This document shows, piece after piece, positions 25,346 through 34,443 of a stretch of DNA of 64,000 nucleotides; within the stretch, counting starts at the first letter, position 1; each line of letters starts with the position of its first letter. A program made the position numbers and the translations under genes. Under the pieces are notes generated by a model, which searched no databases, was not told the origin of the DNA, and was given only the letters and a program-made list of their open reading frames with translations. Source of the DNA: Bacteroidota bacterium (lineage in GTDB: Bacteria > Bacteroidota > Bacteroidia > Bacteroidales > VadinHA17); contig DRFJ01000050.1 of NCBI GenBank assembly GCA_011050615.1, forward strand, positions 95,768 through 159,767, written 5' to 3'.

Positions 25346-27778
25346 ATGAAAAAACTCTTACTGAACTTTTCACTTTTGTTTCTTATTGCAATAAGTGTTT
25401 TTCCCGGGCAGCAGGAACAAAAATATATCCTCAGCGGAAAAGTAACGGATGATAAAGGGCAGCCCCTTGCCGGCGCCGCTGTCGTTATTAGAGATACTTA
25501 CCTGGGCACTACTGCGGGTTCTGATGGAACATTCAGGTTTAAACCAATAAAAAATGGTGAGTATACGATTGAAGTATCTTACCTGGGTTATGAGTCTGCA
25601 GAAAAAGAAGTAATCCTCGATAGTGATGTTTACCTGGAATTTAAACTGAGGGTAGCACTTTTCCATGCCGATGAAATAATGGTTGTTGGAACCAGGGCTA
25701 CGGAAACCACACCGGTGGCTTACAGTAATCTTGAAAGAGAAGAAATAGAAAAGCTGAATACAGGACAGGATCTTCCCTTCCTCCTTTCTTCAATGCCATC
25801 GCTGGTTGAAACATCGGAAGCAGGTACGGGGATGGGATATACCAACTTCAGGATAAGGGGGACCGATCCCAGCAGGATTAATATCACTATTGACGGAATA
25901 CCCATTAATGACCCTGAATCACAGCAGGTTTTCTGGGTTAATATGCCTGACCTGGCATCTTCAGTATCGAATATACAGGTCCAGCGTGGTGTCGGGACAT
26001 CGAAAAATGGAGCGGCAGCCTTCGGGGCAAGCGTGAATTTTCGTACCGAAATGCCTTCCGACGAGGCCTATGCAGAAATAAGCAGCAGTATAGGTTCATT
26101 TAATACATTCAAGGGAACAGTTAAAATGGGTACGGGACTGATAAAGGAAAGGTTTAAATTCGACCTCAGATTGTCAGGGCTGACAACAGATGGCTATATT
26201 GACCATAGCGGATCTGACCACAGGTCCCTGTTTTTTACTGGATTATATAAATCCGGAATAGGCACTTTTAAAGCAAATGTTTTACTGGGTGAGGAGGTAA
26301 CGGGGATAAGCTGGTGGGGCGTTCCCCGTGAAGTGCTTGATACAGCACGAACCTATAATCCCGCAGGAGAATATACAGATGTCTTCGGAGATAAAAGATA
26401 TTACGACGATCAGAAGGATGATTATAATCAATACCACTTCCAGTTATTTTACAGGAAGGCTCTTAACGATCATATCCAGCTTAATGCTGCATACCATTTC
26501 ACATATGGAGCAGGATTTTATGAACAGTACAGGGAAGATGAACTGTTGTCAGATTACGGCCTTCCAAACTGGATGGCAGGTCCCATCCTGATCGACAGGG
26601 TTGACCTGGTACGCAGGAAGTGGATGCTCAATAATTTTTATGGGGGAATAGCTGATATAAAATACAGTAAGGGTAAAGTGGATATCAGCATGGGAGCAGG
26701 TTTCAATAAATACATAGGTGACCATTTTGGCAGGGTTATATGGATAAGAAATGCGGGTTGGACAGAGAAAGACTATCAATGGTATTTTAACAGCGCCTCA
26801 AAAGGAGAAATAAATGCATATGCAAAAGTTGATTACAGGATGACAGACCGGCTTAGCGCATTTGCTGATGCACAGTACCGGAATATCCATTATATAATGG
26901 ACGGGGAGGATGATGACCTGTTGGATTTAGGGCTTAACAGGTACTTTGATTTCATTAATCCAAAGGCTGGATTATTCATGGAACTTGATCCAAACCAGGA
27001 TATCTTTCTATCAATATCAGTGGCCAACAGGGAGCCCACAAGAGCAAATTACAAGGATGCAAAAGGAGATCCCGCAGCCATGCCTCATCCTGAGACACTG
27101 TACGATCTGGAGGCAGGATATAAGCTCAACAGGTCAGACTTCAGGGCGGGCATAAACCTTTACTATATGCATTATGATGACCAGCTGGTGCCAACCGGCG
27201 AACTTAGTAATACGGGATATCCCATTATGACCAATGTTGAAACATCGTACAGGACAGGGGTGGAACTGACAACAGCCTTTAAACCCCTGCAGACCCTTGA
27301 ATGGAACATTAATGCAACATTAAGCCGAAACAGGATAAAAGATTTTGTAGAGCATTATCTTGATTATAATACTGCAAGCTCAGAGGAAATACCAATGACC
27401 AAAGAACTTGGGGATGTCTCTATAGCCTATTCTCCGGGACTCATACTCAACAGTGACATCGCCTGTTACCCTTTTGAGAATTTCGAAATGCATTTTATAA
27501 GCAAGTTTGTGGGAAAGCAATATTTCGACAATACCAATAATGAAGACCGTACTATAGATCCGTATTTTGTTAATAATATAAGGCTTGATTACAGGTTCTC
27601 ATTAAGAGGCTTTGAAAGGATAGCACTCCAGCTTCAAATAAATAACCTCTTTAACTCATTATATGAGAGTAATGCTTACGGAGGCAATTACTATATTGAC
27701 GGCCAGGAATATACATGGGCTTACTATTTTCCGCAGGCAGGGATTAATTACCTTCTCAGATTGTCGGTAGCTTTCTGA
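25346..27778 (+). CDS. TonB-dependent outer-membrane receptor, probable thiamine (or precursor) transporter
   Basis: This 810-residue protein has a signal peptide (MKKLLLNFSLLFLIAISVFP), an N-terminal CarboxypepD_reg-like beta-sandwich (about 28-112: ISGKVTDD-like LSGKVTDDKGQPLAGAAVVI, then YLGYESAEKEV), a plug domain (about 128-235 with FRIRGTDPSRINITIDGIPI) and a long beta-barrel ending in an aromatic-rich strand (YLLRLSVAF). It would bring its ligand through the outer membrane using TonB energy. The upstream TPP riboswitch and the downstream PnuC-family gene, 5 bp away, identify the ligand as thiamine or a derivative; this is inference from context. Confidence 0.9.
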   Translation: MKKLLLNFSLLFLIAISVFPGQQEQKYILSGKVTDDKGQPLAGAAVVIRDTYLGTTAGSDGTFRFKPIKNGEYTIEVSYLGYESAEKEVILDSDVYLEFKLRVALFHADEIMVVGTRATETTPVAYSNLEREEIEKLNTGQDLPFLLSSMPSLVETSEAGTGMGYTNFRIRGTDPSRINITIDGIPINDPESQQVFWVNMPDLASSVSNIQVQRGVGTSKNGAAAFGASVNFRTEMPSDEAYAEISSSIGSFNTFKGTVKMGTGLIKERFKFDLRLSGLTTDGYIDHSGSDHRSLFFTGLYKSGIGTFKANVLLGEEVTGISWWGVPREVLDTARTYNPAGEYTDVFGDKRYYDDQKDDYNQYHFQLFYRKALNDHIQLNAAYHFTYGAGFYEQYREDELLSDYGLPNWMAGPILIDRVDLVRRKWMLNNFYGGIADIKYSKGKVDISMGAGFNKYIGDHFGRVIWIRNAGWTEKDYQWYFNSASKGEINAYAKVDYRMTDRLSAFADAQYRNIHYIMDGEDDDLLDLGLNRYFDFINPKAGLFMELDPNQDIFLSISVANREPTRANYKDAKGDPAAMPHPETLYDLEAGYKLNRSDFRAGINLYYMHYDDQLVPTGELSNTGYPIMTNVETSYRTGVELTTAFKPLQTLEWNINATLSRNRIKDFVEHYLDYNTASSEEIPMTKELGDVSIAYSPGLILNSDIACYPFENFEMHFISKFVGKQYFDNTNNEDRTIDPYFVNNIRLDYRFSLRGFERIALQLQINNLFNSLYESNAYGGNYYIDGQEYTWAYYFPQAGINYLLRLSVAF

Positions 27779-27783
27779 TTATT

Positions 27784-28380
27784 ATGGACTGGCTTGCGGC
27801 TCATTATATCGAAGTATTCGGTGCTCTTACAGGTATCCTGTATGTTGTGCTGGAAATCAGGCAAAGCATATGGCTGTGGCCTGTAGGGCTGATTACTTCG
27901 GGTGTATATATCTGGGTCTTCTTTTCAAGCAAATTTTATGCTGATATGGGCCTCCAGACCTATTATGTGCTAATAAGCATATACGGGTGGTACTGGTGGC
28001 TGAAGGGGGGAAAGAAGTATGAAAGAGAATCTCTGCCCGTAACCAGGGTGTGTACAAGGATGGCAGCTGTTCTTTTAATTGTTTTTATTATACTTTTTGC
28101 GGGAATATGGTATATCCTGGATAAGCATACCGATTCACCCCTTCCACTGGGAGATGCTTTTACTACAGCCTTATCTGTTGTTGCCACCTGGATGCTGGCC
28201 CGGAAGATTATTGAGCACTGGCTTTTATGGCTTGTAGCAGACCTTGTTTCGATGGGACTTTATATCTACAAAGGACTCTACCCAACGGTTATACTCTTCG
28301 CTGTATATACAATGATGGCTGTAATAGGCTACCGTGAATGGCGGAAGAGCCTCTCTCATCCCTGCCCTCTGTCATCCTGA
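27784..28380 (+). CDS. pnuT: PnuC-family inner-membrane transporter, probable thiamine transporter PnuT
   Basis: This 198-residue protein has about seven membrane segments and the PnuC pattern (ALTGILYVVLEIRQSIWLWP, YGWYWWLKGG, TALSVVATWMLARKIIEHWL). PnuC proteins carry vitamin nucleosides by facilitated diffusion; those in TPP-riboswitch operons are assigned to thiamine (PnuT), trapped inside by phosphorylation. It follows the receptor gene by 5 bp, so both are under the same riboswitch. Its stop codon falls within a dispersed repeat. Confidence 0.88.
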   Translation: MDWLAAHYIEVFGALTGILYVVLEIRQSIWLWPVGLITSGVYIWVFFSSKFYADMGLQTYYVLISIYGWYWWLKGGKKYERESLPVTRVCTRMAAVLLIVFIILFAGIWYILDKHTDSPLPLGDAFTTALSVVATWMLARKIIEHWLLWLVADLVSMGLYIYKGLYPTVILFAVYTMMAVIGYREWRKSLSHPCPLSS

Positions 28381-28397
28381 GTGAATCGAAGGACTTG
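28370..28397. repeat. Dispersed GTCATCCTGAG...CGAAGGA-type repeat, copy 1
   Basis: TGTCATCCTGAGTGAATCGA followed by AGGACTT matches a short phrase that recurs in intergenic DNA of many bacterial genomes. A second copy lies at 45932-45960. The copy here covers the last codons and the stop of pnuT. Confidence 0.55.
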
Positions 28398-28468
28398 TGT
28401 AATGGCAGGGAGCAGAAGGCAGGGCTTGATTCATTGACTACCTGGCAGTAACTTTGGGGTGGTTCTCT

Positions 28469-29092
28469 CTAAGTTGGTATCTCAAGAAATACCAGTACCC
28501 TCCCCTTGTTAAAATCCAGGCTGAAATTATCTCCCGTGGATTCATTCAGTGTGCCCATCCACCAGTTTTCCAGTTCAATGTTTTTAAGTGGATATTTAAG
28601 GCCTGTTGAGCTTATGAACATTCCCTTATCAATGGCAAAGATTGATACCTGCTGGCCTGGCCAGCTACTGATGGCTTTACCTGGCTTAGCAGGGATGAAT
28701 ATACCATAGTCGGTCACCATCCTGACAGAAACAGACTCTGCATAATCTGCCAGCAGGGAGATATTTCCAAGTGTATGATCCTCCCTGAGCCCTGTGGCAC
28801 CCAGTATGACTATATCAGTTATACCCTCCTCAAGACAGAACTTAACGGCTTTGGTCAAATCGTTTGTTTCCTGGTCATCAGAATGATAAAGCCTGGCAGC
28901 ATAAGTCTTCCTTAGTTTATCAGGTACTGAATCCAGGTCACCGGCTATGGCCCATGGTTCCAGTCCATATTCAATAAGGTTGGCAACAGAGCCGTCGCAG
29001 CAAACTATACGTTCAGCATTATTTAGATATCCCAGTGCCAGTCCGCTGCCGGGAAACCGGCCGTTGGCTAATATTATAACTGGTTTTGACAT
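28469..29092 (-). CDS. Thiamine diphosphokinase (thiamine pyrophosphokinase)
   Basis: This 207-residue protein has the thiamine pyrophosphokinase motifs: CCDGSVANL near residue 32, WAIAGDLDSVP near 47, and DQETNDLTKAVKFCLEEG followed by VILGATGLREDHTLGN. It transfers pyrophosphate from ATP to thiamine, giving TPP, and so traps imported thiamine and produces the riboswitch ligand. In some Bacteroidota it sits in the uptake operon; here it is convergent with pnuT, 88 bp away, and so not under the same riboswitch. Confidence 0.92.
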   Translation of the reverse strand: MSKPVIILANGRFPGSGLALGYLNNAERIVCCDGSVANLIEYGLEPWAIAGDLDSVPDKLRKTYAARLYHSDDQETNDLTKAVKFCLEEGITDIVILGATGLREDHTLGNISLLADYAESVSVRMVTDYGIFIPAKPGKAISSWPGQQVSIFAIDKGMFISSTGLKYPLKNIELENWWMGTLNESTGDNFSLDFNKGRVLVFLEIPT

Positions 29093-29097
29093 AGGTT

Positions 29098-29143
29098 AAA
29101 GATAAAAGATAAAAGCCAAAAGGAAAAAGCCAAAAGGAAAAAG
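29098..29143. repeat. Short tandem repeats upstream of thiamine diphosphokinase
   Basis: Two copies of GATAAAA (29101-29114) are followed by two perfect copies of CCAAAAGGAAAAAG (29116-29143). They lie between the start of the thiamine diphosphokinase gene and the M20 gene on the same strand. Confidence 0.7.
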
Positions 29144-29184
29144 TGTTGGGAGGAAGCTCCCTTCCAATGCTTGTCACCGCCAGG

Positions 29185-30510
29185 TTATTCATTGAACAGG
29201 TCAATCATAGTCCCGGCCATTGCCGCTACTCCTCCACGGAAAGTAGGATAAAAGTCGGGGCAGAAGGCAGCGTTGTGCAGGCCGGGCAGGGGAGTACCAT
29301 TTTCAATATGATCAGCATATTTTTCATGCTGCACGCCTCCCAGCCAGAAGAGGGCTATTGGCACCTGCTCCGCTGTACGGCCATACCTCCCAAAATCTTC
29401 CCCTACGGTATTCGGATTGACTTTATTTATGTTATCTCTGCCGAGCATTTTCTCCATTGATAATACGGCCGTATTGACCAGTCCCGCGTCGTTTGCCACC
29501 GGCGGGGTAAGACCTTCCAGGGTAATAACTTCCGGCATTCTATTTTCAGGTAAGCCTGCAGACAGGGCGATGCCCCTGGTAATGCGTTTCAGGCCCTCAA
29601 TGATCTGCTCATATATCTTATCCTCAAAGAAGCGTACCGTAAGCTGGAGGTCCACCCTGTCGGGGATGACATTATGCTTTGATCCGCCATGAATTGATCC
29701 TACGGTCACAACTGCGGGCTGGAAAGGTTCTATCTCCCTGCTTACCAGTGTCTGGATGGCCATTACTATTCGCGAGGCCAGCACTACCGGATCTATGGTT
29801 GTGTGCGGCATGGCTCCATGGCCGCCATAACCGTATACGTGAATATCCACCGAGCTCACCCCCCCGAAAATGGGGCCGGGATAGTAACCAATGGAGCCTG
29901 CGGGTAATTCTGCATTAACATGGTAAGCCAGAGCATAGTCGGGTACGGGGAATTCACGGAAAAGACCGGCCTCAATAAGCCTGTTTGCCCCGGCACTGAT
30001 TTCCTCAGCCTGCTGCGCAATGGCTATGATCGTTCCTGACCACTGCTGTTTTAATTGCACCAGTGTTTTCAATGTCCCCAGCCACACAGTCATATGCATA
30101 TCATGTCCGCAGGCATGCATGGCAGGCACCATGTTTCCATCAGCATTCTCCTTTACCATCCTGCTGGCATATGGCAGGCCTGTTTCTTCCCTGATTGGAA
30201 GGGCGTCCATATCAGTACGAAGCATAATGACAGGCCCTTTCCCATTTTCCAGCACTCCCACCAGACTGTTGCCGCTAAAATTACGACTTACTGAAAAGCC
30301 CATATCCTTAAGATGCTCAGCCATTTTTGCCGAGGTCTCAAATTCCATGAGCGATAATTCGGGGTGAATGTGAAGATATTTGTATGTTTCGTAATATTCA
30401 TCTTCAATGCTTTTTATAATGGATTCTATCTGGCTTTTCAAATTATCCTGGGCTACTATAATAAAACTGTAAAAAAAGCATAGAAAAAACGGCAGAAATA
30501 TTTTTTTCAT
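29185..30510 (-). CDS. M20 family amidohydrolase, exported
   Basis: The 441-residue product starting MKKIFLPFFLCFFYSFIIVA has a signal peptide and the M20D (hippurate hydrolase-type) motifs: LRTDMDALPIREETGLPY, MHACGHDMHMTVWLG with its metal-binding Cys/His, the general base in QQAEEISAGA, and the dimerisation domain with GYGGHGAMPHTTIDP. It would hydrolyse N-acyl amino acids or small peptides in the periplasm. The reading frame extends 20 residues further to 30570, but the signal peptide marks 30510 as the start. Confidence 0.9.
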   Translation of the reverse strand: MKKIFLPFFLCFFYSFIIVAQDNLKSQIESIIKSIEDEYYETYKYLHIHPELSLMEFETSAKMAEHLKDMGFSVSRNFSGNSLVGVLENGKGPVIMLRTDMDALPIREETGLPYASRMVKENADGNMVPAMHACGHDMHMTVWLGTLKTLVQLKQQWSGTIIAIAQQAEEISAGANRLIEAGLFREFPVPDYALAYHVNAELPAGSIGYYPGPIFGGVSSVDIHVYGYGGHGAMPHTTIDPVVLASRIVMAIQTLVSREIEPFQPAVVTVGSIHGGSKHNVIPDRVDLQLTVRFFEDKIYEQIIEGLKRITRGIALSAGLPENRMPEVITLEGLTPPVANDAGLVNTAVLSMEKMLGRDNINKVNPNTVGEDFGRYGRTAEQVPIALFWLGGVQHEKYADHIENGTPLPGLHNAAFCPDFYPTFRGGVAAMAGTMIDLFNE

Positions 30511-30618
30511 AGTTAAATTTTTAGCTGATAATAGTAAAGATAAGTAAATAATGCGAGCCTTTATGCTCAAATCATAATCAGCCGTAAGGCACCAGTATTT
30601 TGTACAGTCCTGTTAATA

Positions 30619-30646
30619 GGGGTAACTTTACCCTGCTCATTACCCC
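30619..30646. repeat. Competing short inverted repeats
   Basis: GGGGTAA at 30619-30625 can pair either with TTACCC at 30628-30633 or with TTACCCC at 30640-30646. The elements lie just downstream of the T9SS cargo gene (minus strand) and may end its transcript, though no T-run follows. Confidence 0.35.
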
Positions 30647-30656
30647 CTGCCCTGAG

Positions 30657-31868
30657 TTACCGGTACAGGTATAAAAAACCCCTGAACTCTTTCCCTTCGT
30701 AGACCACATCATCCCATCCCCGGGCACGTATGATATAGAAATAGACACCCGGGCTGGCCTTGCTGCCACCAATGGTGCCATCCCACCCCTGCCAGTCTTT
30801 AAGCGCATCACCGCGGCCGTCAAAGACATACACCCGTTGCCCGTTACTGCTGAATACCCGGACAAATATGCTTCGCAGTGATTTATTGTCAACATAAAAA
30901 TAATCATTAATACCATCGCCATCGGGGGTGAAAACGTTTGGTATATTGAGTGATGAGGGTTCCACAATAAGCTTTACACTGGAGGAGTCTCTGCAAAACT
31001 TGTCACTTTCAATAAACAGCCTCAGGGTATAATTGCCCGGTATATAATAAGTATGTGAAAAAGGTTCTGCCTGGTATGAAACGGAATCATCCCCGAATTC
31101 CCACCTGTAAGTACTCGCGCGTACGGAGTTATCTGTAATGAATACCTCAAGTGGTGCTTCCCCCTGGGTGGGGTCTATTTCAAAATCTGCCTTTACATGA
31201 ATTGATTCATAGAAAAATGATGAATCAGATGTACACCCAAAACTGTCAACAACATGGAGGTTATACCATACATCTTCAAGAGGTGGGTCAAAGGTCTGGG
31301 GATTAATTTCAATCTCGGGGTAAGGAATTGAAGATGCAGGTTCAGACGACCACCTGAACCTGTAATCGTTGGGAAGTATTATTGCAGTCCCGTTATTAAG
31401 GTCAGTATAATGAAAAGTGTCAATAGCTGCAAATCCTGAGAGGGCCACATAATTGCATTTAAAATCCCTCAGACTCGCAACTGATCGGGGCTTGTCAAGG
31501 TGTACCCACGCAGTAAGTACGGTATTATAACCTGTATCATCTGATATCTCAACCCGGTAAGCCCCTTCGCCAAGTCCTGAAATTTCTGATGATAAGACAT
31601 CATAATGCTGGGCAACCGGTATGGAAAAAGAGAGAACTGACTCATCCCATTTAGTCCATATAAAATCAAAAGGACCGGTCCCTCCGGGGCTGTTGGCAAT
31701 CAGACGTCCCGTTACATTACCATCGTAATTGCAGAAAATAAAAACAGGGTCATTGTTGCCTGTTGAGATATAATCGGTATACCTTGTCGTGCCGGAGCCT
31801 GGTGCTGTTATCTGGGCATTGGCATTAAGTGTGAAGGCCAGGAATATTATTATAATATGGGATCTCAC
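30657..31868 (-). CDS. Secreted PKD-type protein with T9SS type B C-terminal sorting domain
   Basis: This 403-residue protein has a signal peptide (MRSHIIIIFLAFTLNANA), extracellular beta domains, a PKD-like domain (about 225-305: PTQGEAPLEVFITDNS, YRWEFGDDS, HTYYIPGNYTLRLFI) and a C-terminal gliding-motility-type sorting domain (about 312-403: NIPNVFTPDGDGINDYFYVD, WDGTIGGSKASPGVYFYII). The last domain marks cargo of the type IX secretion system, so the organism should have that system elsewhere. The protein is expected at the cell surface; its partner is unknown. Confidence 0.9.
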   Translation of the reverse strand: MRSHIIIIFLAFTLNANAQITAPGSGTTRYTDYISTGNNDPVFIFCNYDGNVTGRLIANSPGGTGPFDFIWTKWDESVLSFSIPVAQHYDVLSSEISGLGEGAYRVEISDDTGYNTVLTAWVHLDKPRSVASLRDFKCNYVALSGFAAIDTFHYTDLNNGTAIILPNDYRFRWSSEPASSIPYPEIEINPQTFDPPLEDVWYNLHVVDSFGCTSDSSFFYESIHVKADFEIDPTQGEAPLEVFITDNSVRASTYRWEFGDDSVSYQAEPFSHTYYIPGNYTLRLFIESDKFCRDSSSVKLIVEPSSLNIPNVFTPDGDGINDYFYVDNKSLRSIFVRVFSSNGQRVYVFDGRGDALKDWQGWDGTIGGSKASPGVYFYIIRARGWDDVVYEGKEFRGFLYLYR

Positions 31869-32041
31869 TCTGTATATGCTGATTAGTCAGAAAAATAACG
31901 GTTAGGGCCCTGATTTGGTATATTAATGTACAAGTATAATAAATGTGCTTCGCCTGTGCAAGCTATGATTTACCTATTTTGATGTTAATAACCTGGCGGG
32001 CTAATACACTTCTGAGTTTTACTTATTATGATCTCTTTTAG

Positions 32042-32049
32042 TACCTTTG
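32042..32049 (+). promoter_or_regulatory. Putative promoter of the PcrA/UvrD helicase gene
   Basis: TACCTTTG is an exact -7 match, 28 bp before the ATG. TTTT at 32017-32020 lies 21 bp upstream, a one-base variant of the -33 TTTG at a correct spacing. Confidence 0.5.
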
Positions 32050-32077
32050 TGCTCACCTTAAATGTGGATTTATTTCG

Positions 32078-34384
32078 ATGGCAGCTAATTATCTCAATGA
32101 ATTAAATGAAGCACAAAAAACAGCGGTTGTTAACACTGAAGGACCTTCACTTGTTATTGCCGGAGCAGGGTCTGGTAAGACCAGGGTGCTTACTTACCGG
32201 ATAGCCCACCTTCTGCAAAAGGGCGTTCCCGCTCACTCAGTCCTGGCCCTGACCTTTACCAATAAAGCTGCCGGGGAGATGAAGGAAAGGATAATCAATA
32301 TAGCCGGTTATGATAATAGCAGATACCTGTGGATGGGAACTTTCCATAGCATATTTGCCAGAATACTCAGAAGCGATGCAGATAAACTTGGTTATCCCTC
32401 CTCATATACCATCTATGATTCCACTGACACCCGCAGTCTTATAAGGACAATTATCAGGGAAATGGGACTTGATGATAAGGTATATAAGCCTTCTTCCGTT
32501 GCGGCAAGGATATCCGCTGCCAAGAATAACCTGGTAAGCGCAAGGGATTATGCATCAAACAGGTCAATAACAGAGAGAGACCGTATGGCAAAAGTCCCAA
32601 TGCTGTCAGAAATATACCTCAAATATGCCGGTAGGTGCTATAAGGCGGGTGCAATGGATTTTGACGACCTGCTCATGAATACAAATATTCTCTTCAGGGA
32701 TTATCCTGAGGCCCTGGCAAAATACCAGGCCAGGTTTAGTTATATACTGGTTGATGAGTACCAGGATACTAATTATTCCCAGTATTTAATTATCAAAGCC
32801 CTGTCTGAGAAACACAGAAACCTGTGCGTTGTGGGCGATGATGCCCAGAGTATCTATTCATTCAGAGGTGCACGTATTGAAAATATTCTCAATTTCAGGA
32901 ATGACTATCCGGATTACGCACTCTATAAACTTGAAAGGAATTACAGGTCGACAAAAACAATTGTTGATGCAGCCAACAGTATTATCCGCCATAATAAGGG
33001 ACAGATAAGCAAAACTGTATACTCAGAAAACATCAGGGGTAACAGGCTCAGGATAATGGAATCAATGACCGACGGGGAAGAGGGATTCAGGATAGCTTCC
33101 GATATTTTTGACCGCAGCATATCGGAACAGGTTAAATGGGAAGAATTTGCCGTGCTTTACCGCACAAATGCACAGTCAAGGATTTTCGAGGAAACTTTCA
33201 GAAAGAAGAATATACCATATAAAATATATGGCGGATTATCATTTTATGAAAGGAAAGAAATAAAAGACATACTGGCCTACCTCAGGATGATAATTAATCC
33301 CAACGATGAAGAAGCCCTGAGACGTACCATCAACTACCCGAAAAGGGGAATAGGAAAAACAACCGTCGACAGGATATTCGAAGCTGCTGCCGGGAAAGAA
33401 CAAACGGCATGGGAAATTATATCCGAACCGGCCGGTTACCAGTCGCTCCTTACACCGGCTACTTTGAAACGTATCAAAGTGTACACAGACCTTATAAATT
33501 CCCTTTCATCAGAGTGTTCAGGTATAAATGCCTATGATGCAGCCCTCAGGACAGCTACGGCAACAGGTATAATGAAGGAGCTCAAGGAAGGTGAAACACG
33601 TGAAGAGGTAAGCAAGTATGAGAACCTGCAGGAACTACTCAATGCAATCAGGGAGTTTACCGATGAGGCAGAAACTAACGGTGAACCAAGTGGCCTGGCA
33701 TCTTATCTCGAATCGGTGGCCTTGCTTACCGACCGTGATACAGAGAAAGAGGAGGATAAAAATAAAGTTACCCTTATGACGATGCACTCGGCTAAGGGAC
33801 TGGAATTTAAACATGTATATTTAGCAGGGCTCGAAGAAAATCTTTTTCCTTCGGTAATGTCCCTGTATGAAGACAGGGGGATTGAAGAGGAGAGACGTCT
33901 TTTTTATGTTGCCATAACCAGGGCAAAGGAACAGGCAACGCTCAGCTATGCTCTTAACCGCTATAAATGGGGTAAGCTCGAGAACTGCAAACCCAGCAGG
34001 TTCCTGGCCGAGATTGATGAGGATTATATTGAGTATCCTGATGACAGGGGTAAAAGCAGTAAGATCAGTTCAGGCAGGATCAACAGATCTTTTGACCCTG
34101 GAGCAAAAAGTATCAGGGACCGGCAAACTGAACATCGAACTGTTCCTGGCAGAAAACTTAAAAGAGTAGTATCCCCGTCAGGTTTTAATCCCGCCCACAA
34201 TCAGCCGGCTGTGGAGGCAGATCTTAACGAAGGTTCAATAGTTTACCACGAACGTTTCGGACGAGGTACGATAATATCAATTGACGGTGAAGCCCCAAAT
34301 ACAACAGCACTGGTCAATTTTGATGATTCAGGGGAAAAGAAACTTCTTCTCAGGTTCGCAAGGCTCAAGCTTGAAAGAAATTAA
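32078..34384 (+). CDS. ATP-dependent DNA helicase PcrA/UvrD (superfamily 1)
   Basis: This 768-residue SF1A helicase has the Q motif (LNEAQKTAVVNTEGPSLVIA), Walker A AGAGSGKTR ending at residue 36, motif II VDEYQDTNYSQY, motif III GDDAQSIYSFRGA, motif IV LERNYRST and motif VI RRLFYVAITRAKE. The C-terminal tail ends with a small Tudor-like domain (GSIVYHERFGRGTIISID), which in PcrA/UvrD contacts RNA polymerase. It unwinds DNA 3' to 5' in excision and mismatch repair and removes obstacles to replication. The gene stands alone. Confidence 0.95.
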   Translation: MAANYLNELNEAQKTAVVNTEGPSLVIAGAGSGKTRVLTYRIAHLLQKGVPAHSVLALTFTNKAAGEMKERIINIAGYDNSRYLWMGTFHSIFARILRSDADKLGYPSSYTIYDSTDTRSLIRTIIREMGLDDKVYKPSSVAARISAAKNNLVSARDYASNRSITERDRMAKVPMLSEIYLKYAGRCYKAGAMDFDDLLMNTNILFRDYPEALAKYQARFSYILVDEYQDTNYSQYLIIKALSEKHRNLCVVGDDAQSIYSFRGARIENILNFRNDYPDYALYKLERNYRSTKTIVDAANSIIRHNKGQISKTVYSENIRGNRLRIMESMTDGEEGFRIASDIFDRSISEQVKWEEFAVLYRTNAQSRIFEETFRKKNIPYKIYGGLSFYERKEIKDILAYLRMIINPNDEEALRRTINYPKRGIGKTTVDRIFEAAAGKEQTAWEIISEPAGYQSLLTPATLKRIKVYTDLINSLSSECSGINAYDAALRTATATGIMKELKEGETREEVSKYENLQELLNAIREFTDEAETNGEPSGLASYLESVALLTDRDTEKEEDKNKVTLMTMHSAKGLEFKHVYLAGLEENLFPSVMSLYEDRGIEEERRLFYVAITRAKEQATLSYALNRYKWGKLENCKPSRFLAEIDEDYIEYPDDRGKSSKISSGRINRSFDPGAKSIRDRQTEHRTVPGRKLKRVVSPSGFNPAHNQPAVEADLNEGSIVYHERFGRGTIISIDGEAPNTTALVNFDDSGEKKLLLRFARLKLERN

Positions 34385-34412
34385 AAAGGGGAAACCATTT
34401 TCAGGCTTCCCC
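34382..34412 (-). terminator. Intrinsic terminator of the 34444-35127 membrane-protein gene
   Basis: GGGGAAACC and GGCTTCCCC (34388-34412) pair around the loop ATTTTCA with a single A-C mismatch. On the minus strand the hairpin is followed by a run of T (complement of AAAAA at 34383-34387), 32 bp beyond the stop of the minus-strand gene. The T-run overlaps the stop codon of the convergent helicase gene. Confidence 0.6.
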
Positions 34413-34443
34413 CGGTCAGGTATAAAAACAGGTGTTATTTGTA

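Noticed and set aside
30578..30967. 129-residue frame on the minus strand overlapping the end of the T9SS cargo gene
   Set aside because: It overlaps the sorting domain in another frame, has low-complexity residues and no family pattern.
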